Assembly (NCBI GenBank): GCA_937952245.1
Contig: CALFYS010000042.1
Coordinates: 1 to 26,303, forward strand
DNA length: 26,303 nucleotides
Reading direction: 5' to 3'
DNA from: an uncultured Alphaproteobacteria bacterium
Lineage (GTDB): Bacteria > Pseudomonadota > Alphaproteobacteria > Puniceispirillales > UBA1172
Below, in pieces: positions 8,629 to 16,465 of this stretch. Under the pieces are notes generated by a model. That model saw nothing but the letters and a program-made list of their open reading frames with translations. It was not told the DNA's origin and ran no database searches. Each line of letters begins with the position of its first letter. The stretch's first letter is position 1. Both the position numbers and the translations under genes were made by a program.

Positions 8629-9777
8629 TTACTCTTTTTCTGGCGGCAAGAAATGTTTGGCCAATTGCAACCCTTGCGCCTGATAATTAGACCCTGACCC
8701 CGAAGACCCGTAAAGCACTTCTGGGGTTTCTGATAACGGTTCATAGACCAAACGGCAAACCGTTTGGCCTTCTTCGATCAAGAACGGCACATCATGGGAA
8801 CGGACTTCTAACACCGCCCTTGTTGTTCCTGCCCCTAATTGCGCCATGCCAAAGCCGGGGTCAAAGAACCCCGCGTAATGGGCGCGAAACTCACCCACTC
8901 TTGTGTCATAGGCGCTCATCTCAGCGGCATAATTTTGCGGAACAGTGACGCATTCACGGCTGACCAAAATATAAAATTCATCAGGGTTCAGAACCAAGCC
9001 GCCGCCGCTTAAATCGCTTGTGGTGACTTTTTCCCAATACGCCGCCACGGGATAGGTTTTAGGCCGATCAACATCAATCATGCCGGCGTGTTTGCGCGCC
9101 CGCCAGCCGATTAACCCGGGCAAATCAGGGTTCGCTTGTCCGGAAAGATCAACGCTCAACGGCACGCCATCACGAATATCAGCGCCATTCAAACCGCCGC
9201 CATGCACAAGGCCAATCTCATCCTGCAGCCGCTGCATATCCGTATCATCAATTTTTGAAGCCCCTTGCCGAAAGCGTAATTGCGAAAGACGTGAACCCCG
9301 CCGCACCAAAATAGAAAATGTCCGTGGGGAAATTTCAGCATAAAGCGGGCCTTGATACCCCGGGGCGGCGCTTTCAAATTCAGTCGCGCCATCGGTGATC
9401 ATGCGGGTAAACACATCAAGCCGGCCAGTGGAGCTTTTCGGATTGGCAAACCCAGAAAGACCTTCGGGCAGGTTCAGGCTTTCTTCCAATTCAGCAATAT
9501 AAACACAGCCTTTTTCCAACACCGCGTCGCGGGTCAGATCAATTTCATGCATGGCGATTGTTTCCAATTTTTCCGCAACACTGACCCCATGGCCGGGCAG
9601 AAATGACGCGCGAATCCGCCACACACGCTTGCCCAATCTTAAATCAAGGGAAGCGGGCTGAATTTGCCCATCAAGAGGCGGCGACGCCAAATTGATCACC
9701 CCATGTTCAATGGCGTGGGCAATTTGCTTGCTGGAAAGAATCCCATCGGGGAATGAAACGAAACTGGCCTTAGTCAT
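8629..9777 (-). CDS. dcd: 2'-deoxycytidine 5'-triphosphate deaminase, long two-domain type
   Basis: A 382-residue member of the long dCTP deaminase family found in alphaproteobacteria; it deaminates dCTP to dUTP for dTMP synthesis. It reads as two dUTPase/Dcd-like modules. Module 1 has QPASLDLRLG at 40-49, PKSSTGR at 113-119 and APGYQGPLYAEIS at 138-150. Module 2 has GFFDPGFG at 303-310, VLEVRS at 322-327 and a C-terminal YQAQ at 365-368, all reminiscent of the single-domain enzyme. The usual single-domain protein is about half this length. Its start overlaps the ABC permease stop in ATGA (9774-9777), and argD follows after 4 bp. Function is by family; substrate specificity was not checked. 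Confidence 0.9.
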   Translation of the reverse strand: MTKASFVSFPDGILSSKQIAHAIEHGVINLASPPLDGQIQPASLDLRLGKRVWRIRASFLPGHGVSVAEKLETIAMHEIDLTRDAVLEKGCVYIAELEESLNLPEGLSGFANPKSSTGRLDVFTRMITDGATEFESAAPGYQGPLYAEISPRTFSILVRRGSRLSQLRFRQGASKIDDTDMQRLQDEIGLVHGGGLNGADIRDGVPLSVDLSGQANPDLPGLIGWRARKHAGMIDVDRPKTYPVAAYWEKVTTSDLSGGGLVLNPDEFYILVSRECVTVPQNYAAEMSAYDTRVGEFRAHYAGFFDPGFGMAQLGAGTTRAVLEVRSHDVPFLIEEGQTVCRLVYEPLSETPEVLYGSSGSGSNYQAQGLQLAKHFLPPEKE

Positions 9778-10583
9778 GCTTTAAGTTTGTATCCTTTTTT
9801 CAATACCAGCCAACAAATTACACCAAGCAGCACCGAAATGCCCAATAAAATTAACGCCGCGTAAAATGGCGGGAATGATGCTTGGCCAATTGTGGCATAT
9901 CGGTAGCCATCAATCATGTGAAAAACAGGGTTGTATAAGGCTAAAACATCAAAAGGTTCGGGCAATTGTTCAATGGCATAGAATGTCCCTGATAAAAATA
10001 CCATAGGCTGAACAACAAAATTCGTGATCGTGGCCAGATTATCAAATTTATCCGCCCAGATCCCGGTCAAAAGACCAGCCAGCGCCATGACGGTTGACCC
10101 AAGGATTAAAAACACCAACGCCGTCAACGGATATAAAGGAAAGCCAGCCGACCCCAAAACCGCAAGGGTGGTGGCGGTAATGCAGGCCACCATCAACCCA
10201 CGGGTGACGCCCGCCGCCACCATAGCGGTCATCACTTCAAGGGGGCCTAAGGGCGGCATGGTAATATCAACAATATTGCCTTGGACTTTGCCGATCACCA
10301 TCGAGGTTGAGGTATTGGCGAAAGCATTTTGCAACACCCCCATCATGACCAAGCCCGGCCCAAGAAAAACAACATAATCAATGCCGCCGGTCTCGGTGAT
10401 GCGATCACCAACCGCAACAGCGAATACAGCCATGAATAAAGCCGCGGTTGTCATCGGGGCGGCAACCGTCTGGCCAAGGATTTTTAAAAACCGCATGACC
10501 TCACGTTTATAGAGCGTCCATGTGCCAATCGTATTGATCAGGCCAATTTGAACAGGACGTATCTGGGGGCGGGTTGAGGACAT
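9774..10583 (-). CDS. ABC-2 type transporter permease, YadH-like
   Basis: A 269-residue inner-membrane protein with about six hydrophobic segments and the pattern of ABC-2 exporter permeases: an N-terminal WTLYKREVMRFLK amphipathic stretch, NIVDITMPPLGPLEVM in the middle, and FVVQPMVFLSGTFYAIEQLP followed by YNPVFHMIDGYRY near the C-terminus. These resemble E. coli YadH and the NodJ/KpsM group. The start has a GAGAG ribosome site 7 nt away. Its ATPase partner is not adjacent; the upstream neighbour is the divergent recX and the downstream one is dCTP deaminase. Substrate unknown. It heads the six-gene minus-strand run, so its promoter region at 10584-10692 would serve that whole run. Confidence 0.9.
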   Translation of the reverse strand: MSSTRPQIRPVQIGLINTIGTWTLYKREVMRFLKILGQTVAAPMTTAALFMAVFAVAVGDRITETGGIDYVVFLGPGLVMMGVLQNAFANTSTSMVIGKVQGNIVDITMPPLGPLEVMTAMVAAGVTRGLMVACITATTLAVLGSAGFPLYPLTALVFLILGSTVMALAGLLTGIWADKFDNLATITNFVVQPMVFLSGTFYAIEQLPEPFDVLALYNPVFHMIDGYRYATIGQASFPPFYAALILLGISVLLGVICWLVLKKGYKLKA

Positions 10584-10692
10584 GGCATAACTCTCTTGAT
10601 CATCTTCCTAAGAGATAGGCTTTCACGCCCTAATCTGCAAGACCATCTTAGAGCCATGGAATAACCCGATTATTTTGTGTTATCGTTATGCC

Positions 10693-11262
10693 ATGCGAGA
10701 CGATAGCAAAATATTAAAGCGGCTGGAAAACAAAGCCCTGCATTATCTGGGCCGTTATGCCAGCACTGAACGGCGGCTGAAAGATGTCTTGGGGCGGTTT
10801 GCCAAGCGTAAAATGCCCGATGAAGACCCCATCCGCATGGCGAAACTGATTGATGATATGGTCACATCCTGCCGCGAAAAAGGCTATGTAAACGACCAGA
10901 CGTTTGCCGACCAAAAAACAGCCTCTTTGCGCCGCCAAGGCTCATCGCGATTACAGATCAAAAGAAAGCTTTATGAACGCGGGGTTGCTGATGATGTCAT
11001 CACCCAAGCGATCAGCGATTATGACGATGATCATGACCATGATGTTGAAATTGAATCAGCCTTAATCTATGCCCGCAAACGGCGGCTGGGGCCTTACCGC
11101 AAACCGCCTATTGGCCAAACAGAAATGAAAGACGGATGGCGCGATCGCCATTACGCCAGCCTTGCCCGTGCTGGTTATAGCGCCAAAACCGTGGGGATTA
11201 TCATGGCGCTTGATGACAGTGATGCCGCCGAAGCCTTGTTGGACGAAGGCTATTTTGGCTGA
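10693..11262 (+). CDS. recX: RecX-family regulatory protein
   Basis: A 189-residue helical basic/acidic protein with the three-repeat RecX pattern: LENKALHYLGRYASTERRLKDVL, the central CREKGYVNDQTFAD...LRRQGSSRLQIKRKLYERGV, and a C-terminal LARAGYSAKTVGIIM. RecX restrains RecA filaments. It has the N-terminal form typical of alphaproteobacteria and a His/Asp-rich linker (DYDDDHDHD) in the middle. recA is not adjacent. The start is uncertain: an in-frame TTG at 10675 adds six residues and neither start has a clear Shine-Dalgarno sequence. ATG 10693 is chosen by codon preference. It is divergent from the permease gene. Confidence 0.85.
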   Translation: MRDDSKILKRLENKALHYLGRYASTERRLKDVLGRFAKRKMPDEDPIRMAKLIDDMVTSCREKGYVNDQTFADQKTASLRRQGSSRLQIKRKLYERGVADDVITQAISDYDDDHDHDVEIESALIYARKRRLGPYRKPPIGQTEMKDGWRDRHYASLARAGYSAKTVGIIMALDDSDAAEALLDEGYFG

Positions 11263-11357
11263 TGGGCTAAAGGCACTAGAAAAATGCACCGATATGGTTA
11301 AACTGCCATGTAGTTGCTTATACACAGACAAAATCAACATGAATTGAGGGGGATATA

Positions 11358-13301
11358 ATGTCTGATGAAATGATTTTTCCACCAAGTGATGCGGTTGTTA
11401 AAAACGCGCTTATTGATAACGCTGGCTACCAGAAAATGTATGATGCTTCTGTTGCTGACCCTGAAGCGTTCTGGGCTGAACACGGCAAGCGCATTGATTG
11501 GATGAAACCTTACACCAAGGTTGAAAACGTATCCTATGACGCCAAAGATTTGAGCATCAAATGGTATGAAGATGGCACGCTTAACGCCGCCGCCAATTGC
11601 CTTGACCGTCACCTTGCTGAACGTGGCGATCAGACGGCGATTATCTTTGAAGGTGATGAGCCTTCGGACAGCCGCCATATCACTTATCGTGAGCTGCATG
11701 AAGAGGTTTCAAAATTCGCCAATGTCTTAAAAGCGCGCGGTGTCAAAAAAGGCGATCGCGTCACCATCTATATGCCGATGATCCCAGAAGCGGCGGTGGC
11801 AATGTTGGCGACTGCAAGAATTGGCGCAATCCATTCGGTCGTGTTTGGCGGATTTTCCCCCGACGCCTTAGCCGGCCGTATTATTGACTGTGACAGTTCG
11901 GTTGTCATTACCGCTGATGAAGGCGTGCGCGGTGGCCGCGGCATCCCGCTGAAAGCCAATACCGACGCCGCCCTTGAAAACTGCCCTATGTGCAAAACAT
12001 CAATTGTTGTTCGCCGCACAGGGGGGGACATCAACTGGGTTGAGGGCCGTGATTTCTGGTATCATGAAGAGATGGCCAAAGCTTCCAGCGATTGCCCACC
12101 TGCTGAAATGAACGCCGAAGACCCGTTGTTTATCCTCTACACCTCAGGGTCAACAGGCAAACCGAAAGGCGTTATGCACACCACTGGCGGCTATATGGTA
12201 TACGCCTCCATGACCCATCAATATGTTTTTGATTATCAAGATGGTGATGTCTATTGGTGTACCGCTGATGTTGGTTGGGTGACTGGCCATTCCTATATCA
12301 TCTATGGGCCTTTGGCGAACGGGGCCACAACCCTGATGTTTGAAGGCGTGCCGACCTATCCTGATGCCAGCCGTTTTTGGCAGGTTGTTGAAAAACATAA
12401 AGTCAGCATTTTCTACACCGCCCCCACCGCCATCAGGGCGTTGATGCGCGAAGGTGATGATCCGGTGAAGAAAACGGATCGGTCATCATTGCGGTTGTTG
12501 GGTTCCGTGGGTGAGCCGATTAACCCTGAAGCATGGCTTTGGTATCACAATATTGTCGGTGATGGCCGTTGCCCGATTGTTGATACGTGGTGGCAAACCG
12601 AAACAGGCGGGATCATGATCACGCCATTGCCCGGGGCTACCGCCGCGAAACCCGGTTCAGCAACCCGTCCCTTCTTCGGGATTCAGCCTGTTCTGGTCGA
12701 TGGTGATAACAATATCATTGATGGCGCGGCTGATGGTAACCTTTGTATCAATCGGTCATGGCCGGGCCAGATGCGGACGGTTTATGGTGACCATGAACGG
12801 TTCATCCAAACCTATTTCACCACTTTCCCTGGCCGCTATTTCACCGGTGATGGTTGCCGCCGTGATGACGATGGCTATTACTGGATCACCGGCCGTGTTG
12901 ATGATGTGATCAATGTTTCTGGTCACCGCATGGGAACCGCGGAAGTTGAATCCGCCTTGGTGGCGCATCCAAAAGTGGCGGAAGCCGCGGTGGTAGGCTA
13001 CCCCCATGACATCAAAGGCCAAGGGATTTACGCCTATGTGACCTTGGTCATGGGTGAAGAGCCTAGCGATGAATTGCACGCGGAATTGCGGCAGTGGGTT
13101 CGCAAAGAAATCGGCCCGATCGCAACGCCTGATCTGTTGCAATGGGCGCCCGGCCTTCCCAAAACACGGTCAGGTAAAATCATGCGGCGTATTCTGCGGA
13201 AAGTCGCGGCTGATGATTTTGCCGAGCTGGGCGACACATCAACGCTGGCTGATCCCGGGGTTGTTGATGACCTGATCGAAAACCGCCAAAACCGCGGTTA
13301 A
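11358..13301 (+). CDS. acsA: Acetyl-CoA synthetase (AMP-forming)
   Basis: A 647-residue acyl-adenylate synthetase converting acetate, ATP and CoA to acetyl-CoA. The phosphate-binding loop YTSGSTGKPKG is at 261-271, the W411-W412-Q-T-E-T-G motif lines the acyl pocket, and the tryptophan pair favours acetate over larger acyl groups. RVDDVINVSGHRMGTAEVE is the hinge region, and K607 in PKTRSGK is the adenylation lysine and the classic acetylation-control site. Length matches the family (about 650). A strong GAGGGGG ribosome site sits 5 nt before the ATG. A perfect intrinsic terminator follows 16 bp after the stop, so it is probably monocistronic. Regulation by lysine acetylation is known for the family, not shown here. 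Confidence 0.97.
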   Translation: MSDEMIFPPSDAVVKNALIDNAGYQKMYDASVADPEAFWAEHGKRIDWMKPYTKVENVSYDAKDLSIKWYEDGTLNAAANCLDRHLAERGDQTAIIFEGDEPSDSRHITYRELHEEVSKFANVLKARGVKKGDRVTIYMPMIPEAAVAMLATARIGAIHSVVFGGFSPDALAGRIIDCDSSVVITADEGVRGGRGIPLKANTDAALENCPMCKTSIVVRRTGGDINWVEGRDFWYHEEMAKASSDCPPAEMNAEDPLFILYTSGSTGKPKGVMHTTGGYMVYASMTHQYVFDYQDGDVYWCTADVGWVTGHSYIIYGPLANGATTLMFEGVPTYPDASRFWQVVEKHKVSIFYTAPTAIRALMREGDDPVKKTDRSSLRLLGSVGEPINPEAWLWYHNIVGDGRCPIVDTWWQTETGGIMITPLPGATAAKPGSATRPFFGIQPVLVDGDNNIIDGAADGNLCINRSWPGQMRTVYGDHERFIQTYFTTFPGRYFTGDGCRRDDDGYYWITGRVDDVINVSGHRMGTAEVESALVAHPKVAEAAVVGYPHDIKGQGIYAYVTLVMGEEPSDELHAELRQWVRKEIGPIATPDLLQWAPGLPKTRSGKIMRRILRKVAADDFAELGDTSTLADPGVVDDLIENRQNRG

Positions 13302-13317
13302 TCCATTCCATCGCCTC

Positions 13318-13350
13318 CCCCCACCTGATGCGTTCTGGTGGGGGTTTTTT
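13318..13350 (+). terminator. Intrinsic terminator of acs
   Basis: CCCCCACC (13318-13325) and GGTGGGGG (13337-13344) form a perfect 8-bp GC-rich stem with an 11-nt loop, followed at once by six T (13345-13350). No A-tract precedes the stem, so it acts on the plus strand only and separates acs from the convergent HTH gene. Confidence 0.92.
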
Positions 13351-13359
13351 ATGGCCGGA

Positions 13360-13638
13360 TTATTCCGGCACAATCCCCAGTTCAATAGCACGGCAGACGG
13401 CGTGGGTTCGGTTCTTTGCGCCCAATTTACCGCGCAAGCTTTTCAGGTGATGTTTCACCGTCACTTCTGAAAGCCCATGTTTGCGGGCAATTTCTTTATT
13501 CGATTTTCCCGCCAATAGCCCCGCCAGCATATCTTGTTCGCGGCCACCACCGCCACCACAAGCAGAAACCAGACCGGTGATGCTGATGACCATGAATTTT
13601 TGAAAAGATGACTTAAACCGAAAACGAAAACAAACCAT
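13360..13638 (-). CDS. Small LuxR/GerE-type helix-turn-helix protein with lipoprotein-like N-terminus
   Basis: A 92-residue protein. Residues about 33-88 are a GerE DNA-binding domain: REQDMLAGLLAGKSNKEIAR then LSEVTVKHHLKSLRGKLGAKNR, matching the LuxR-type four-helix fold. No receiver or autoinducer domain precedes it. Instead the first 32 residues look like an export signal: basic n-region with R and K, hydrophobic FMVISITGLVSA, Cys27 in LVSAC and five glycines. The normal start of the domain (leucine-threonine before R-E) is replaced by the glycine run. The start has only AAAGGG 12 nt upstream, so a shorter product is possible. It may be a real stand-alone regulator with a misleading N-terminus, or a remnant fused by deletion. 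Convergent with acs. Confidence 0.65.
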   Translation of the reverse strand: MVCFRFRFKSSFQKFMVISITGLVSACGGGGGREQDMLAGLLAGKSNKEIARKHGLSEVTVKHHLKSLRGKLGAKNRTHAVCRAIELGIVPE

Positions 13639-13669
13639 GACAACACTGACCCTTTCAAAGAAGGATAGT

Positions 13670-13691
13670 GTTAATAATTTGTTAATAATTT
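13670..13691. repeat. Perfect tandem 11-bp duplication upstream of the HTH gene
   Basis: GTTAATAATTT occurs twice back to back (13670-13680, 13681-13691), 32 bp upstream of the HTH start. It could be a promoter/operator element or a slippage duplication. Confidence 0.6.
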
Positions 13692-13695
13692 AATA

Positions 13696-13734
13696 TGACC
13701 TGCTCTGGTCAGTTGATGCCATGCAAAAGCATCA
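13696..13734. promoter_or_regulatory. Two tandem inverted repeats between lysE-type and HTH genes
   Basis: TGACC-tgctct-GGTCA (13696-13711) and TGATGC-9 nt-GCATCA (13714-13734) lie side by side after the exporter stop codon and before the HTH gene. Read on the minus strand, the second hairpin met by polymerase is followed by an AT-rich run, so the pair may be a weak terminator of the long dnaA-to-lysE gene run; alternatively an operator for the HTH protein. Confidence 0.35.
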
Positions 13735-13757
13735 GTGGTGACCTAGAATACCAACCC

Positions 13758-14348
13758 CTAAAGGATGACGATCAGCACCACAAGGGCGGTTAAAGCGGCA
13801 AGTCCTTGCTGTATTAAAGTCTTTGTTCGGTCATTGCGAATCAATCCCATGAGCCTGTCGCCCGCAAGGCACCAAAAAGAATGGGCGCATAACTGAACGC
13901 ATAGGAATGTCCCGCTGATGATCACCACCCGCCATAACGGGTCTTCTATTTGCCCGCCGTAATCCGCCCAAGCGATGGTCATCATCGCCCATGCTTTCGG
14001 GTTGAGCGGATGAACAATCACCCCTGCCAAAAACCCCGGGGCTTTCGATAAATCAGCAGAATCCCCCAAAGGTTGCCGTGCCATCTGCACGCTGAGGTAG
14101 ATCACATAGACCGCCGAGATATATTTCAGCCCGTCCAAAATAATGGGGTAGGTTTCCAGCACATCATAAACGCCGAACCCCATCATCAGATTCAGCATTA
14201 ATTTGCCAAAGGTGATGCCCAATAAAAAAGGGATGGCGCGGCTGAACCCAAAACTCGCGCCTGCTGTCATCAAGACCATATTGGCGGGGCCAGGCGTGCC
14301 GACCATCACCACCACAAATAAAAATAACGGAAGAAGATCAGCCATCAT
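13758..14348 (-). CDS. LysE-family (RhtB-type) amino-acid exporter
   Basis: A 196-residue inner-membrane protein with about six hydrophobic segments. The N-terminal VGTPGPANMVLMTAGASFGF is the diagnostic LysE/RhtB motif (GPxxxxV), and HPLNPKAWAMM is the second conserved block. The family exports amino acids such as homoserine, threonine or lysine. Starts overlap: TTG 14351, ATG 14348 and ATG 14345 are consecutive; ATG 14348 is chosen and lies 4 bp from the upstream stop, suggesting translational coupling. Its place after metZ and another exporter suggests a link to homoserine/methionine overflow, but that is inference. Confidence 0.9.
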   Translation of the reverse strand: MMADLLPLFLFVVVMVGTPGPANMVLMTAGASFGFSRAIPFLLGITFGKLMLNLMMGFGVYDVLETYPIILDGLKYISAVYVIYLSVQMARQPLGDSADLSKAPGFLAGVIVHPLNPKAWAMMTIAWADYGGQIEDPLWRVVIISGTFLCVQLCAHSFWCLAGDRLMGLIRNDRTKTLIQQGLAALTALVVLIVIL

Positions 14349-14352
14349 CAAA

Positions 14353-15252
14353 TCAAATCAACATGGCGGAACAAACCACCACCAATACAGCCCCAATCCA
14401 TGCGCCAATCGGCGGGATCAATCGGGTTTTTGCCCAAACAAAAGGCAGCATCATAAGTGGTGATGTCGCGGATAAAATCGACACCACCGCAACCGAGCCT
14501 GTCTCCAGTGCTTTCAGCAATAACGCCATGCCAAAGGCCATCCCAAAAAATCCATTGCCCAGAATATGAACCCATAAGCCCCGGTCAGGCCAAAATACCT
14601 TGGGCCAGCGGCCATTGATTTTTTCTATCGGCAGGATGGCCCAAAACACAACCACCGCAACAATGACGCGGAAGAACCCCGCCACCGCCGGATCCATCCC
14701 GCCTTCCATGACCGGACGCATGAGCATCACGCCAATGGCTTGCCCCAAAGCGGCGAGCAAACCAAAGATAATCCCAATCCATAAAGGCGGGGTGATGTCT
14801 TCCCAAATATGCGCCAGATCACGGCGCTTGCCATAAATCACCGCCAGCACGATACCGCCAAAACCAAGGGCGATGGCGAGAATCATTTTCGGCGACAAGG
14901 CTTCGGATAAAAACACCCAGCCCAAAATCGCGGCAATAGGCGCATTGGCGGCAAATAAAATACCCGTGCGGCGAGGCCCCAGCCGCTGCATGGTTTTGAA
15001 CAAGAAGTAATCACCGCCCGCCGCGCCAATCAATCCGCTGAAAAAAATCAGCCAAAAATCACGGCTTTCTATGGTGATGGTTTTGCCCGCGATCAAACAA
15101 TAGCCCAATAAAAAGACCATGCTGACAACCATACGGATGCGATTGAACTGAACAGAACCTAAAGTCACCGCGGGTTTATGGCCAAAGACCCCCGCCAATG
15201 TCCAACTGAATGCCGCCGCTAATGCCAGAAAAACAGAAAGATCAGCGGTCAT
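14353..15252 (-). CDS. EamA/DMT-family transporter
   Basis: A 299-residue membrane protein with about ten hydrophobic segments in two homologous halves, each ending in an EamA-type pattern: GPRRTGILFAANAPIAAILGW in half one and TGSVAVVSILSATSPLMMLP in half two. The drug/metabolite superfamily usually exports metabolites. The ATG at 15252 overlaps the metZ stop by one base (TGATG), so translation is probably coupled; an in-frame TTG one codon earlier is less likely. Substrate unknown; the neighbouring metZ and LysE-type exporter suggest amino-acid efflux. Confidence 0.92.
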   Translation of the reverse strand: MTADLSVFLALAAAFSWTLAGVFGHKPAVTLGSVQFNRIRMVVSMVFLLGYCLIAGKTITIESRDFWLIFFSGLIGAAGGDYFLFKTMQRLGPRRTGILFAANAPIAAILGWVFLSEALSPKMILAIALGFGGIVLAVIYGKRRDLAHIWEDITPPLWIGIIFGLLAALGQAIGVMLMRPVMEGGMDPAVAGFFRVIVAVVVFWAILPIEKINGRWPKVFWPDRGLWVHILGNGFFGMAFGMALLLKALETGSVAVVSILSATSPLMMLPFVWAKTRLIPPIGAWIGAVLVVVCSAMLI

Positions 15253-16433
15253 CAAACCGCCGCCAGCGCCGCGGATAAATCCGCGATTAAATCATCGGGA
15301 TGTTCAAGCCCCACCGACAGTCTGATAAAGCCATCGGTGATCCCCATCTCCGCCCGCTCTTCTTGTGTCAGCGACGAATGGGTGGTGGTTGCCGGATGGC
15401 AGGCCAATGATTTTGAATCCCCAAGGTTGTTGGAAATATCAATCAGACCAAGGCTATTTAAAAACTGAAAGGCTTGCGCCTGCCCGCCTTTGACGGCGAA
15501 TGAGATAATTGTCCCACCATGGCGCATCTGCTGTTGCGCCAGCTCATACTGCGGATGGGAGGGATGATGGGGATAGCGCATATCGACAATCGAAGGATGC
15601 GCATCCAAAAACGCCGCGACCGCCATGCAGGTTTCAGCTTGACGGTTGATCCGCAACGCCATGCTATCGAGCGATTTCAAGATCACCCAAGCGTTAAAAC
15701 TGCTGATGGCTGGGCCTGTTTGCCGATAGAATTTCAACATATCGCCATGGATCAGCTCTTCTGACCCTAAGAGCGCCCCCGCCAGCACCCGGCCATGGCC
15801 ATCGTGATGTTTGGTCAGGGAATACATCACCAAATCAGCGCCCAATTCTAATGGCGATTGCCCTGTTTGTGTGGCGAAAACATTATCAACCACCACCATG
15901 GCGCCCGCGTTATGCGCCAATTTTGCCACGGCGGGAATATCAACAAGGTCAAGCATCGGGTTGGATGGCGATTCTAAAAACACCATATCGGCGCCATCGG
16001 CCAAGGCCGCTTCCCAAGCGTTAAGGTCCGTGCCATCAACAAAGACACGTTCAATCCCCCATTTCGGGAGGATTTGGTCAATCACCGCGTAACACGCCCC
16101 AAACAAAGCACGGCTGGCGACAATTTTATCGCCTGATTTTAACTGGCTGGCCACCGCCATAAACATCGCGCCCATGCCTGTCCCCATGCAAAGGCAAGCT
16201 TCCGCGCCTTCAAGGGCGGCCAAACGGTTTTGCAACATGGTGACGCTTGGGTTGCCATAGCGGGAATAGACATAGCGATCCAATTCACCATCAAAAGCGG
16301 CGGCGGCTTCTTCGGCGGTGTCATAGACATAACCTGAATTCAAGTACAGCGCTTCAGAAGTTTCCTGAAAGGATGATCTTTCCAGCCCGCCACGAACAGC
16401 GAGGGTTTCTTTATGCCATTGTTTTTTCGTCAT
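15252..16433 (-). CDS. metZ: O-succinylhomoserine sulfhydrylase (Cys/Met PLP enzyme)
   Basis: A 393-residue enzyme of the cystathionine-gamma-synthase family. The PLP lysine is K208 in SLTKHHDGHGR, the Asp for the pyridine nitrogen is D183 in VVVDNVFAT, and YSRYGNPSV at 56-64 supplies the cofactor phosphate site from the neighbouring subunit. The GHGRVLAG segment after the lysine is close to MetZ (GQGRxLGG), which makes homocysteine directly from sulfide and O-succinylhomoserine. MetB or MetY cannot be excluded by eye. It begins 32 bp after regA and is followed by two exporters in the same direction. The ribosome site is weak (AAGAAAG). Confidence 0.88.
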   Translation of the reverse strand: MTKKQWHKETLAVRGGLERSSFQETSEALYLNSGYVYDTAEEAAAAFDGELDRYVYSRYGNPSVTMLQNRLAALEGAEACLCMGTGMGAMFMAVASQLKSGDKIVASRALFGACYAVIDQILPKWGIERVFVDGTDLNAWEAALADGADMVFLESPSNPMLDLVDIPAVAKLAHNAGAMVVVDNVFATQTGQSPLELGADLVMYSLTKHHDGHGRVLAGALLGSEELIHGDMLKFYRQTGPAISSFNAWVILKSLDSMALRINRQAETCMAVAAFLDAHPSIVDMRYPHHPSHPQYELAQQQMRHGGTIISFAVKGGQAQAFQFLNSLGLIDISNNLGDSKSLACHPATTTHSSLTQEERAEMGITDGFIRLSVGLEHPDDLIADLSAALAAV

Positions 16434-16465
16434 TCTTAGGGCTTTCTTCGTCTAGAAAACTAGTC

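Noticed and set aside
8625..8744. 40-codon upstream extension of argD
   Set aside because: It overlaps dcd and is not family-like; ATG 8624 has a ribosome site and correct family N-terminus.
12756..13142. 128-codon open frame on the minus strand
   Set aside because: Antisense to the conserved C-terminal half of acetyl-CoA synthetase; composition is that of a shadow frame.
13461..13658. 65-codon overlapping frame within the HTH gene
   Set aside because: The other frame encodes a clear GerE domain; this one is hydrophobic noise with a TTG start.
16434..16465. SAM-type riboswitch before metZ
   Set aside because: The gap from regA is only 32 bp and lacks room for the known structures.
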